This document shows positions 9,114 to 18,009 of a stretch of DNA of 64,000 bases, piece after piece; the stretch's first letter is position 1; every line of letters begins with the position of its first letter. Both the position numbers and the translations under genes were made by a program. The notes below the pieces were generated by a model. It was not told the origin of the DNA. It ran no database searches and worked only from the letters and a program-made list of their open reading frames with translations. Source of the DNA: Kaistella chaponensis (GTDB lineage: Bacteria > Bacteroidota > Bacteroidia > Flavobacteriales > Weeksellaceae); contig NZ_FTOI01000001.1 in the NCBI RefSeq assembly GCF_900156725.1, forward strand, positions 62,001 to 126,000, in the 5' to 3' direction.

Positions 9114-11771
9114 ATGAAATTGTATTTTAGAGTTAATTTCAAAACTAAAATGGGAGAAAAACTCCAGCTTTTGGTAATGGAAGAAGGAGGTGAAGTTAGG
9201 AATCACTTTTTAAATTATAACGAGAACGGAAACTGGGACGCAGAAGTAGATTATTTCTCCAAAGCAATTTCGTATAAATATCAATTGGTTAATGATGGTG
9301 GGACTGTTTTAGATGAAGAGTTTTCTCTTCACGAACTGAATTTCCCGCACAACTATCAAGAATTTATCATTTTCGATGTTTGGAACAACAAGAATTTCCC
9401 CGAAAATTATCTCAATAATAAAATTCTTAAAAATAAATTAAGCGGCTTCCAGAACGAAAAAATTTCAGTCTTGAAAAAGCATACGCATTTGTTTCGTTTG
9501 GAAGCTCCGATTTATCATCCGAACTGGAAAATCGTGTTGCTCGGAAATAATGACGCGCTCGGAAATTGGGGATATTTGAAAGCTGTACCGATGTTGCAAA
9601 CCGACTTTGGGATTTGGGAAGTTGCGTTGGAATTGCCAACGGAACAACTTATTCAGTATAAATACGGTTTGTTGAATACCGATTCTGGTCAGGTTTTCGA
9701 TATTGAATACGGTGACAATCGCTGGGCTTTACCCAATGCAGAAAAAAATATTTTGCAGATAAAAGCCGATCATTTTTTCAAATTTAAAGCTTTTGAAATG
9801 TACCACGCAGCCGGTGTTGCAGTTCCGGTTTTTGCATTGAAATCTGAAAATGGTTTCGGTGTAGGAGAATTTCCAGATTTGAAAATTTTAGCAGATTGGG
9901 CGAAAAAAACGAATCTTTCTATTTTGCAGATTTTACCAATTAATGATACCACTGCAAATTATACGTGGACCGATTCATATCCCTACGCAGCAATTTCTGT
10001 TTATGCGCTTCATCCTCAATATTTGTCCATTGAAAAACTGGATTTTTCTTTACCGGATAATTTAGTTAAGGAATACAATGCACTAAAAGCAAAACTCAAT
10101 GCTTTACCGCTCATCGATTACGAGCAAATGATTTCTGGGAAATGGAACTATGTAAAAGCTGTTTTTGAACTTAACAAAGATAAAATTCTAAAAGACCGTA
10201 GTTTCAAGAAATTTATCAAAGATAATGAAGAATGGCTTCTGCCTTATTCCGCTTTTTGCGTACAGCGCGATAAGTATAAAACGCCCAATTTCAACGACTG
10301 GAAAACGCATAAAAAATATATTGCCGGAAAGATCGCACCGTTTTTTACTGCGAAAAGCAAAGATTTTGATACGACAATGCTGCATTCTTGGGTTCAGTAT
10401 CAACTTCATCTTCAGTTAAAAGATGCAATCGATTATACGCACGGTTTAGGAGTTTCTGTTAAAGGAGATTTGCCTATCGGAATTTATAGATATTCTGTTG
10501 AAGCCTGGACAGAACCCGAATTGTTTGGTATGAATTTCCAAGCCGGAGCACCACCTGATCAATTTACAGATCTCGGACAAAACTGGGAATTCCCAACTTA
10601 TAATTGGGAAGCGATGAAAGAAGATGGTTACCGTTGGTGGAAAAACCGTTTCAAAGCTTTGGAGCAATATTTTGATGCGATGAGAATTGACCATATTCTG
10701 GGATTTTTTAGAATTTGGAGAATGCCGATGAGTGCGACGCAAGGAATTTTGGGTTATTTTTATCCTGCAGTTCCTGTGAAAATGGAAGAGTTTCAAGCTA
10801 GGAATATTCCTTTCAATGAAGACCGTTATTGCAAACCTTTTATCAACGATCAGATTCTTTGGGATTACTTTGGTGACGAAAGAGATGCGATTCATAACCA
10901 GTTTATGAATAATCATTTTAATGGAACCTATACTTTTAAAGAAGAATTTAATACCCAAAGAAAATTATCAGATTACTTTAAAGAAAATCCTCAAGGTTGG
11001 GCAGAAAGTAAATTAATTTCACTTTGTGCAAATGTGCTTTTCTTGCCTGAAGAAACAAGAGATGGTGCGGTGGTTTATCATCCACGGTTCAATATCAACA
11101 AGACAAAATCTTACCAATATTTATCAGATAGAGAGAAAAATGCAATTGATGATCTGTATGTAGATTACTTTTTCAAAAGACAAGATGGACTTTGGTACCA
11201 AAAAGCCATGGAAACGCTTCCTGTTATTTTGAACTCGACCGACATGCTAATTTGTGGCGAAGATTTAGGATTAGTTCCAGATTCTGTACCACAAGTTATG
11301 GATCGATTGGCGATTACTGCGCTGAAAGTGCAGAGAATGCCTTCTGAAAATATTGCATGGTATAATCCGAAAAATGCTGGTTATATGAATGTAGTGACTG
11401 CAAGTTCGCACGATAGTTCTACCCTAAGACAATGGTGGCATGAAGACCGAATTTTCACCCAAGAATATTTTAACAAGCAATTGGGGCAATCTGGAACTGC
11501 ACCTTGGAATTTAGAGCCGCAACTCGCGGAAATCATTATGAAGCAACATCTTTATAATGATGCAATGTTAGCTATTTTCCCACTTCAAGAATTTTTGGCA
11601 ACTGATCAAGAATTAGCACATCCAAATCCAGATGAAGAACGAATCAATAATCCAGCTGTATTCCCTCATTACTGGAGATACAGAATGCATTTGAATGTAG
11701 AAGATCTGTTGAAAAAAGATGATTTTAACAACAAAATTAGCGCATGGGTTAAAGATTCGAACAGAATATAG
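9114..11771 (+). CDS. malQ: 4-alpha-glucanotransferase with two N-terminal CBM20-like domains
   Basis: This GH77 enzyme (amylomaltase/disproportionating enzyme) transfers alpha-1,4-glucan segments between malto-oligosaccharides in the cytoplasm. The first ~230 residues form two starch-binding CBM20-like domains; the second contains VLLGNNDALGNWGYLKAVPM. The catalytic domain runs from about residue 245 to the end. The nucleophile is probably D526 in RIDHILGFFRIWRMP, the acid/base E716 in CGEDLGLVPDS, and the third carboxylate lies in SSHDSSTLRQWW. The 885-residue length and architecture resemble plant DPE2 and Bacteroidetes MalQ rather than the shorter E. coli enzyme. No other glycan genes are adjacent, and terminators lie on both sides. 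Confidence 0.93.
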   Translation: MKLYFRVNFKTKMGEKLQLLVMEEGGEVRNHFLNYNENGNWDAEVDYFSKAISYKYQLVNDGGTVLDEEFSLHELNFPHNYQEFIIFDVWNNKNFPENYLNNKILKNKLSGFQNEKISVLKKHTHLFRLEAPIYHPNWKIVLLGNNDALGNWGYLKAVPMLQTDFGIWEVALELPTEQLIQYKYGLLNTDSGQVFDIEYGDNRWALPNAEKNILQIKADHFFKFKAFEMYHAAGVAVPVFALKSENGFGVGEFPDLKILADWAKKTNLSILQILPINDTTANYTWTDSYPYAAISVYALHPQYLSIEKLDFSLPDNLVKEYNALKAKLNALPLIDYEQMISGKWNYVKAVFELNKDKILKDRSFKKFIKDNEEWLLPYSAFCVQRDKYKTPNFNDWKTHKKYIAGKIAPFFTAKSKDFDTTMLHSWVQYQLHLQLKDAIDYTHGLGVSVKGDLPIGIYRYSVEAWTEPELFGMNFQAGAPPDQFTDLGQNWEFPTYNWEAMKEDGYRWWKNRFKALEQYFDAMRIDHILGFFRIWRMPMSATQGILGYFYPAVPVKMEEFQARNIPFNEDRYCKPFINDQILWDYFGDERDAIHNQFMNNHFNGTYTFKEEFNTQRKLSDYFKENPQGWAESKLISLCANVLFLPEETRDGAVVYHPRFNINKTKSYQYLSDREKNAIDDLYVDYFFKRQDGLWYQKAMETLPVILNSTDMLICGEDLGLVPDSVPQVMDRLAITALKVQRMPSENIAWYNPKNAGYMNVVTASSHDSSTLRQWWHEDRIFTQEYFNKQLGQSGTAPWNLEPQLAEIIMKQHLYNDAMLAIFPLQEFLATDQELAHPNPDEERINNPAVFPHYWRYRMHLNVEDLLKKDDFNNKISAWVKDSNRI

Positions 11772-11852
11772 AAAAATAAGATATTTGCAAATTGTAGCAG
11801 CTGCGTTTAACTTATTTTTAATAATTGGTTTTCAAGTGTTTACGGTTTTAGG

Positions 11853-11892
11853 AAGGGAATTTAAAACTTTGGTTTTAACTTCCCTTTTTTAT
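11853..11892 (+). terminator. Terminator after malQ
   Basis: AAGGGAA-T-TTAAAAC pairs with GTTTTAA-C-TTCCCTT, giving two 7-bp arms around one mismatch with a 4-nt loop and a following T-run. Confidence 0.8.
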
Positions 11893-12008
11893 TGGCATCA
11901 AAGAAGTGAAGTTCGGGTTTAAATCCCTTGTATTAAAGGTTTTAAGTTCGATTCTTGGCATGATTTTGTAAGAAGAACGTATCAATAACTAAAACAAACG
12001 GCAAAAAA

Positions 12009-12947
12009 ATGAAAAAAATATTTTATGGAATTTCGGTGCTTTTATCAGCATTAATTTCCGCGCAATATTATCCGGATCCTTATCCGACCAGTTCAAACAA
12101 CACGAATAATACCTATTATAGCAACGAAGAAGATGCCATGTATTTTCCGGATGATTATTACTATGAATATCCCTCGGATTATTATACCGATGATTTTTAT
12201 CAAAGTTCTTATAATGATTATCGGCAAAGTATTTATGAGGTGAACTGGAACCGTTTTTTTGCAAGACACCGATTGTCACCGTGGCAAATTGAGCAAATCA
12301 TGATGTTGAATGATCGCTATGCTTCATACAGTGCATGGAATTCTTATTACAGATACAATCCCGACAGATGGTATTACGATCGTTTTTATGCTTTGCAAAA
12401 TATTATGGGTCCACGAATTTTTGTGATTTTTCAAAATAATTATTACCAAGGTTATAACCCGGTTGTTTATTACCAGAATTACAGGAGACAACATTATGTA
12501 ACCAATATATATGTGGTTCCAAGATATCGAAATATCAATATCAACCGATACAGGATTGATCGGGAGCAATACCAACAAAACAATCCTAGACATGAAATGG
12601 GATTTAGAGATTCCACCAGAAACAACGACGGAAACTGGCAAAATAACTCGTACGACGGCGGTTTTAGAAACGATGCCAATAGAAATAGCGACGGTTTTAG
12701 AAATAATCCAAATGATGCTGTGAAAAATATCCGACAACGTGATAACGGAGGATTTAGAAATAACAACGGTACAAAGTCGCAACCAGTGGCTCCACGAAAT
12801 AATGGAGGATTTCGATCAAACGATTCCGGTTCTGGTTTGAGAAATAAAGGCGGAGATAGAAAAGTCGAAATGAATTCTGAACTGAAAAAACAAGCTCCAC
12901 CAATGAGAACTTCTAACAGTTCAGGACTTCGATTTACAGGAAGATAG
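12009..12947 (+). CDS. Exported Tyr/Asn-rich protein with GGFRN repeats, function unknown
   Basis: I do not recognise a named family. The protein has 312 residues and a signal peptide (MKKIFYGISVLLSALISA, cut near AQ). The mature N-terminus is extremely Tyr/Asp/Ser-rich. The centre (about residues 78-145) reads RLSPWQIEQIMMLNDRY...IMGPRIFVIFQ, which loosely resembles the LSxxQ...LTPxQ layout of Spy/CpxP-like proteins. The C-terminal ~110 residues are basic and Asn/Gly-rich, with about six copies of a G-G-F/L-R-N motif. The next gene also has a Spy-like core. Periplasmic or surface location is inferred from the signal peptide. Confidence 0.85.
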   Translation: MKKIFYGISVLLSALISAQYYPDPYPTSSNNTNNTYYSNEEDAMYFPDDYYYEYPSDYYTDDFYQSSYNDYRQSIYEVNWNRFFARHRLSPWQIEQIMMLNDRYASYSAWNSYYRYNPDRWYYDRFYALQNIMGPRIFVIFQNNYYQGYNPVVYYQNYRRQHYVTNIYVVPRYRNININRYRIDREQYQQNNPRHEMGFRDSTRNNDGNWQNNSYDGGFRNDANRNSDGFRNNPNDAVKNIRQRDNGGFRNNNGTKSQPVAPRNNGGFRSNDSGSGLRNKGGDRKVEMNSELKKQAPPMRTSNSSGLRFTGR

Positions 12948-13103
12948 TTCTATTAATATCGGTCTGAATTCTTTTTCTGATTGGTCTGCAAGATTGAATA
13001 AATTTTATTTAAAATTTAAATTAACAAAAATTTATGATTCAGATATTTAACTTCAGTACAATATATTTATCAAAACATCAAATAAAAATAAAATAGTAAA
13101 ACA

Positions 13104-13526
13104 ATGAAAAAAGTATTTTTAAGCGCGGCGTTCGTAGCGATAGGAACATTTGCAATGGCTCAACAAAACAGCCAAATGAAAGACATGAAAATGAAAGATC
13201 CAGCAAAAATGGAACAGAGAAGAGCAGATCACATGGAAAAAATGCAATCTGAACTGAATCTTTCAACTGCACAAGTTGCTCAGATTAAAGCTTTGCAGGA
13301 TAAAAAAATGGCAGAAAGAAAAGCAAATGCTCCACAAATGCAGGCAGAAAGAAAGGCGAAAATGGAACAGATGAAAGCCAAAAATGAGCAGTGGAATGCT
13401 GAGATGAAACAAATTTTGACTCCTGACCAATACACCAAATGGCAATCTAAAAAGCAGGAAAAAATGCAAGACAGAAAAGAAAAAATGATGAAGAGAGGGA
13501 TGCATGATATGCCTGCAAAAAACTAA
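13104..13526 (+). CDS. Small exported Spy/CpxP-like protein
   Basis: This is a 140-residue exported protein with signal peptide MKKVFLSAAFVAIGTFAMA-Q. The mature part is almost all charged helix, rich in Met, Lys, Glu and Gln. It carries the pair of LTxxQ-like signatures, LNLSTAQVAQIKALQDKK and ILTPDQYTKWQ, seen in Spy/CpxP periplasmic chaperone-like proteins. The Met/His-rich tail (MMKRGMHDMP) and N-terminal MKDMKMKD could bind metal; this is inference. The gene has its own terminator. The family call is by motif only. Confidence 0.85.
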   Translation: MKKVFLSAAFVAIGTFAMAQQNSQMKDMKMKDPAKMEQRRADHMEKMQSELNLSTAQVAQIKALQDKKMAERKANAPQMQAERKAKMEQMKAKNEQWNAEMKQILTPDQYTKWQSKKQEKMQDRKEKMMKRGMHDMPAKN

Positions 13527-13551
13527 TTTATATTTTTAATTTTTTTTATAG

Positions 13552-13577
13552 AAGCGGAAAATTTTTTCCGCTTTTTT
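13552..13577 (+). terminator. Terminator after the Spy-like gene
   Basis: AAGCGGAAAA pairs perfectly with TTTTCCGCTT over a 2-nt loop at the tip (likely 4 nt in practice), followed by TTTT. Confidence 0.8.
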
Positions 13578-13578
13578 C

Positions 13579-13609
13579 TTGTTCACCCCTCTTGAAATCT
13601 ATATATTTG
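13579..13609 (+). promoter_or_regulatory. Ferritin promoter
   Basis: TTG at 13579-13581 lies 20 nt before a perfect -7 box TATATTTG (13602-13609). It implies transcription starting just before the ATG at 13624, which rules out the in-frame TTG start at 13579. Confidence 0.65.
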
Positions 13610-13623
13610 GTAAAAAGGAAAAT

Positions 13624-14133
13624 ATGATATCAAATGAAATAGCGAACTTGATCAATCAGCAAATTGCGAAAGAGCAATATGCCGCACAGTATTATTTATC
13701 AATGTCTGCCTGGTTTTATGCAAAGGATTTAGATGGTATTGCCAATTATTTTAGAATTCAGAGCAAAGAAGAATTAATGCACGCCGACAAAATGTTTGAT
13801 TACTTAAACGATGTAGGTGCAGAAATCAGAATGGGCGCCATCGAACAACCTCCTTATGAATTTGAAAATGCCACGGATATTTTCGAAAAAGCTTTGGATC
13901 ACGAAAAGTTGGTAACGAAAAGTATTTTTAATATTATGAAAAATGCCAATATTGAAGGCGATTTTGCCACCATTTCTTTCCTTCAGTGGTTTGTAAATGA
14001 GCAGGTTGAAGAAGAAGCAAATGCATCACAACTCGTTACCAAAATAAAAATGGTTTGCGAAAATCCTTCCGCACTTTATCTTTTCGATCAGGAATTGAGT
14101 CAGCGCGTTTTTGTTTCAGACTCTGGAAATTAA
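13624..14133 (+). CDS. ftnA: Non-haem ferritin
   Basis: This 169-residue iron-storage protein oxidises Fe(II) and stores ferric mineral in a 24-subunit shell. Ferroxidase-site residues match FtnA numbering: E17 (AKEQYAAQYY), E50 and H53 (KEELMHADKM), a further Glu in ALDHEKLV, and the NEQVEEE helix. The ATG at 13624 is chosen because the promoter -7 box lies at 13602-13609. The next gene starts 4 nt after the stop, so the DUF3857 pair may be transcribed with ferritin, although their functions look unrelated. Confidence 0.96.
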   Translation: MISNEIANLINQQIAKEQYAAQYYLSMSAWFYAKDLDGIANYFRIQSKEELMHADKMFDYLNDVGAEIRMGAIEQPPYEFENATDIFEKALDHEKLVTKSIFNIMKNANIEGDFATISFLQWFVNEQVEEEANASQLVTKIKMVCENPSALYLFDQELSQRVFVSDSGN

Positions 14134-14137
14134 ATGT

Positions 14138-16024
14138 ATGAAAAAGCTTTACCTCTTCCTTTTTTCAGTTTTCGCTAGTTTCAGCTTTGCTCAGGACTAT
14201 AATGTTTCCTCCATTCCCGAACATCTTGTGAAAAATGCGCAGGCGGTCATCAGAGATTGGTCAGAAGATTACAGTCTGAAATCGGTGAGTGATATGACGG
14301 TTAAAAGAACCTATGTTTCGACCATCATGAACGCCGCAGGTGAGGATTATTCCAGGATTTATATTCCATACAACCCAACAACCAGAGTTAGTGGTATTAA
14401 AGTTGAAATGTTCGACGCTTCAGGCAAAATAATCAAAACTTTTTCTAAAAAAGACTTTGCCGATTATACCAACAATCCAAGTGCAGGTTTATATGTAGAT
14501 GACAGGATTCTTGTATTGCAACCGGTTACAACACAATATCCTTTCACGCTAAAATTATCTTACGAAACCAGCACTTCCAATACCATTAATTTAAGAAGTT
14601 TTTCCCCAATTTCTACCTATAATGTTTCTTTGGAAAAGAGCAGTTTTGTTATCACCAACAATTCGGGAATCCCGATTCGAACCAAAATCAATGATAAACC
14701 GATTGGTAAAGTTTCAGAAATTAAAGAAGGAAACATCTGGAGGTACTCTTATCAAAATATTCCTGCTATTAAACAAGAAGATTTAGCACCAAGCTTAGAA
14801 TACTTATTGCCCGATGTTCAATTTTCTCCCGAGAAATTTACACTTGAAGGAAAACAAGGCGATATGACCGACTGGAATACTTTCGGTAAATGGTATTATC
14901 AGCAATTAATTTCACCGGTTTCCACCATTACACCAGAAATATCTGCAGAGATTTCTGCTTTAAATCTAAAAGGAACAACTGCCGAAAAAGTAAAAACCAT
15001 TTATCAATACATGCAAAATAAAACGCGCTATGTTCTGATATCAATGGGAATTGGCGGTTGGAAACCCATGCCGGCTTCGGAAGTGAGTAAAAAAGGATAT
15101 GGTGATTGCAAAGCTTTAACCAATTATATGCGAACTTTGCTTACAGCTGCAGGAATTCCTTCCTATTATGCGATAATTTATAATGATGATTCGGTAATTA
15201 ATTTTGATAAAGATTTCCCGAAATTGGACGGAAATCACGTTATTTTAATGGTTCCGACAGAAAAAAACGACATTTGGTTAGAAAACACTTCACAAAGAGT
15301 TGCTTTTAATCATCTCTCTTATTCTTCACACAACAGAAATGTTTTGGCGGTAAATGAAAATGGAATACAAATTATCGATACTCCCGTTTATCAACCTGAA
15401 GAAAGTAAGGAAAAATTAATTGGAAAAATTCAAATTGCAGAAGATGGCAGCATTTCTTCCGAAGCTCATTTTGAGTTTTCAGGAGGACAGTATGACAGTA
15501 GTCTAAGACTTTTCAGTTTGAAAAATGATGAAATGATTGATGCCCTAAAAAACAGACATTATAATTTAAAGATTGATCAACTTGCCATTAATAATTTAAA
15601 AAATGACCGAGATCTGGCAAAAATTAATTACGATCTGAATTTGAAGGCCAATTCCTTTTCCAAAAAATTAGGAAACGATATGTTTTTTCCTGTGATGCCT
15701 TACTACCAAGCGACTACTTTTTCTATGAATGATGATAGAGTTTTGCCTTTTGAAACTTCTTTTCCTTTTCAGGATGATTATGAACTGGAGTACAGCATTC
15801 CTGCAGGCTACAAATTTACAGAAGTTCCTGCACCGGCTAATTTTTCTACAGATTTCGGTTCTTACACGATCAGCTTTAGTTTAAAAGACAATAAGCTTTC
15901 TGTACATCGAATCTTAACCATCAAAAAAGGAATTTATCCTAAAGAAAAATTCAAAGAGTATGTCGCTTTCAGAAAAAAAACAGCGAGTAATGATAATACC
16001 AAAATCTTAATTTCTAAATTATAA
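14138..16024 (+). CDS. Exported DUF3857/transglutaminase-like protein
   Basis: This 628-residue protein has signal peptide MKKLYLFLFSVFASFSFA-Q. A DUF3857 beta domain fills roughly residues 40-240. A transglutaminase-like fold follows at about 270-400, with a Cys in KKGYGDCKALTNYM and a His in DGNHVILMVP; the third triad position is in DIWLENTS. A C-terminal beta domain completes it. The substrate is unknown. Another start 27 nt upstream overlaps the ferritin gene and would spoil the signal peptide, so ATG 14138 is used. The stop overlaps the next ATG by one base, which indicates translational coupling to the paralogue downstream. Confidence 0.9.
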   Translation: MKKLYLFLFSVFASFSFAQDYNVSSIPEHLVKNAQAVIRDWSEDYSLKSVSDMTVKRTYVSTIMNAAGEDYSRIYIPYNPTTRVSGIKVEMFDASGKIIKTFSKKDFADYTNNPSAGLYVDDRILVLQPVTTQYPFTLKLSYETSTSNTINLRSFSPISTYNVSLEKSSFVITNNSGIPIRTKINDKPIGKVSEIKEGNIWRYSYQNIPAIKQEDLAPSLEYLLPDVQFSPEKFTLEGKQGDMTDWNTFGKWYYQQLISPVSTITPEISAEISALNLKGTTAEKVKTIYQYMQNKTRYVLISMGIGGWKPMPASEVSKKGYGDCKALTNYMRTLLTAAGIPSYYAIIYNDDSVINFDKDFPKLDGNHVILMVPTEKNDIWLENTSQRVAFNHLSYSSHNRNVLAVNENGIQIIDTPVYQPEESKEKLIGKIQIAEDGSISSEAHFEFSGGQYDSSLRLFSLKNDEMIDALKNRHYNLKIDQLAINNLKNDRDLAKINYDLNLKANSFSKKLGNDMFFPVMPYYQATTFSMNDDRVLPFETSFPFQDDYELEYSIPAGYKFTEVPAPANFSTDFGSYTISFSLKDNKLSVHRILTIKKGIYPKEKFKEYVAFRKKTASNDNTKILISKL

Positions 16025-17952
16025 TGAAAAAAAATCTATTCTTTTTGTCTCTCTTTTTATTTGGTTTCGTTTCTTCGCAACACAAATTTTTAGAAATCCC
16101 GAAAATTTCCGATGATGATTTGAAAAGCACCAAATCAGCGAAATATCCCGATGCACCCGCAGAAGTTCTGTTTCGATCAATTCATTTCAGAATTGATTAT
16201 GACGGTTTTCTGTACAAAGATGTTGTGGATCGCGTGAAAATTTATAATAAAGATAATGCCGCGGATTATTTAGATTTTAAAATTTCCCAGTACGAAGATA
16301 ACAGAGGCAGCCGCGAAACACTGAGCAATTTAAAAGCCTACACCTACAACTGGGAAAACGGTAAAAAAGTAGAAGCCAAAGTTGAACGTAACGAAAAATA
16401 CAAGTCTAAAGAAGATAAAAATTACATCGTTACCAAATTTGCTTTTCCTAATGTGAAAGATGGCTCGATTGTAGAGTATTCTTACTTGCTTTATACGCCT
16501 TTTATCGGATCTACTCCACGAGTTATGATCGAAGATGAAATTCCTGTAAGATATGTTGAATATGTTTTCGATAGTCCGAAACCGATTGGGTATAACATTA
16601 ATTACAAAGGAGATTTATTGCCCACTTTTCGGGAAATGGAAGAGAAAAAAATCTATGGAGGTGATTACCAACTCTATCGTTTTGGGTACGAAAACGTTCC
16701 GCCTTACAAAGAAGAAAAATATGTCCTGAACAGTGATAATTATAAAACAGGGATCAAATCTGAGCTTAACTCGATTATGCGCGGCACTGAACTGAAATCC
16801 TACGCTTTGACCTGGAAAGACATCAGCAAAAGATTATATGACCACGACGATTTTGGGAGCGAACTAAAAAAGCAGAATTTGGTAAAAGATCTGCTTCCTG
16901 CTGAAATAAAAGAAATGCCCTCGAAAACGGACAAAGCTCGTGCAATTTTGAAATATGTTCAAAAAAATTATACCTGGAATAAAGAAGATGAAGTAGTGAC
17001 AGACAAAGGAATCCGCAATTTACTTTCCACTAAAATTGGGAATACCGCAGAAATTAACCTCTTGTTGATAATGTTGCTAAGAAGTGCAGATATCGATGCA
17101 AATCCCATTGTTTTGGCAACCGTAAAAAAAGGAATGTTAACGGGTTATTTGCCTTCATTGGCGCAGTTGAATTTTGTCCTTGCTTCTTATATCGAAGACA
17201 ACAAATTTGTGCTTTTAGATGCAACTTCCAAGCAAAGTGATCTAAATATGATTTCGCCGCGTGCCTTGAATTATTACGGGTATTATATGACCAAAGATGA
17301 TGCAAAACAAATCAATATCTTGTTTCCGGAAGTGAGCAAAACCCTTCTTACCGTAAATGCTACAATGAATCCTGACGGAACTTTCGAAGGTAATTTTTCA
17401 GACCGTGATACCAAACTTTACGCAATGATGGTCAACGAAAGATTTACAGAAGATCAAGAAAAATTCGCCAAAAGTTACAAAGACGACTACAAATTCGCGA
17501 TCTCTAATTTGAAACATGGAGTTCAGGATAACAATGATTTTGAAACGAGTTTCGACTTTAATGCAGATACTTTTACCGATGTTTTAGGAAACAAGTTGGT
17601 TTTTAATCCTCTTTTGTTTTTGTACTCGCAGAAACATAATTTTGATCAGGAAGAAAAGCGTAAAGCACCACTTGAATTTTACTCCGCTTCCGACAGGATC
17701 AAAAAAGTTACGGTGACCATTCCCGATAATTATACCTTCGAAAATGTACCAAAATCCAAAAAATTCCGCACCGAAGACAATGCATTGCAATACATTTATC
17801 TCGTGACGCAGGAAGGAAACAAACTTACGATAGAAACAACAGTGATGATCGATGATGCTGTTTTTCCGGTTGAATATTATCCGGCTTTCAAGCAAATCTT
17901 TGATAATATTACCAAGATGGAAGCTCAAGTAGTCACTGCCGTGAAGAAATAA
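16024..17952 (+). CDS. Exported DUF3857 protein with degenerate transglutaminase-like domain
   Basis: This 642-residue paralogue of the preceding protein has signal peptide MKKNLFFLSLFLFGFVSS-Q. A DUF3857-like N-terminal half is followed by a transglutaminase-like region at about 290-410. Where the upstream protein has GDCKAL this one reads GNTAEI, and NHVIL is replaced by NFVLA, so the catalytic Cys and His appear to be lost while the Asp in LLDATS remains. It is probably a binding or structural partner rather than an enzyme (inference). It starts within the stop codon of its neighbour (TAATG), and a terminator follows 20 nt after the stop. Confidence 0.9.
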   Translation: MKKNLFFLSLFLFGFVSSQHKFLEIPKISDDDLKSTKSAKYPDAPAEVLFRSIHFRIDYDGFLYKDVVDRVKIYNKDNAADYLDFKISQYEDNRGSRETLSNLKAYTYNWENGKKVEAKVERNEKYKSKEDKNYIVTKFAFPNVKDGSIVEYSYLLYTPFIGSTPRVMIEDEIPVRYVEYVFDSPKPIGYNINYKGDLLPTFREMEEKKIYGGDYQLYRFGYENVPPYKEEKYVLNSDNYKTGIKSELNSIMRGTELKSYALTWKDISKRLYDHDDFGSELKKQNLVKDLLPAEIKEMPSKTDKARAILKYVQKNYTWNKEDEVVTDKGIRNLLSTKIGNTAEINLLLIMLLRSADIDANPIVLATVKKGMLTGYLPSLAQLNFVLASYIEDNKFVLLDATSKQSDLNMISPRALNYYGYYMTKDDAKQINILFPEVSKTLLTVNATMNPDGTFEGNFSDRDTKLYAMMVNERFTEDQEKFAKSYKDDYKFAISNLKHGVQDNNDFETSFDFNADTFTDVLGNKLVFNPLLFLYSQKHNFDQEEKRKAPLEFYSASDRIKKVTVTIPDNYTFENVPKSKKFRTEDNALQYIYLVTQEGNKLTIETTVMIDDAVFPVEYYPAFKQIFDNITKMEAQVVTAVKK

Positions 17953-17972
17953 AATTTAAAGAATTACTAGCT

Positions 17973-18009
17973 AAATCCTGTCGCCAATTGTGGTGACAGG
18001 ATTTTTTTT
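17973..18009. terminator. Bidirectional terminator between convergent genes
   Basis: AAATCCTGTC pairs with GACAGGATTT around a loop that itself pairs CCA/TGG. T-rich sequence lies on the plus side. It overlaps the last codon of the minus-strand helicase gene and can serve the plus-strand DUF3857 pair. Confidence 0.75.

Noticed and set aside
10446-10958. Minus-strand 170-codon frame inside malQ
   Set aside because: It lies wholly within the well-supported malQ catalytic domain and has no protein-like motif.
11719-11922. 67-codon plus-strand frame spanning the malQ end and its terminator
   Set aside because: It overlaps malQ and runs through a clear terminator hairpin.
12324-12782. Minus-strand 152-codon frame opposite the Tyr-rich protein gene
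   Set aside because: Low-complexity Ile/Val/Ser composition is the mirror of the Tyr/Asn-rich coding strand.
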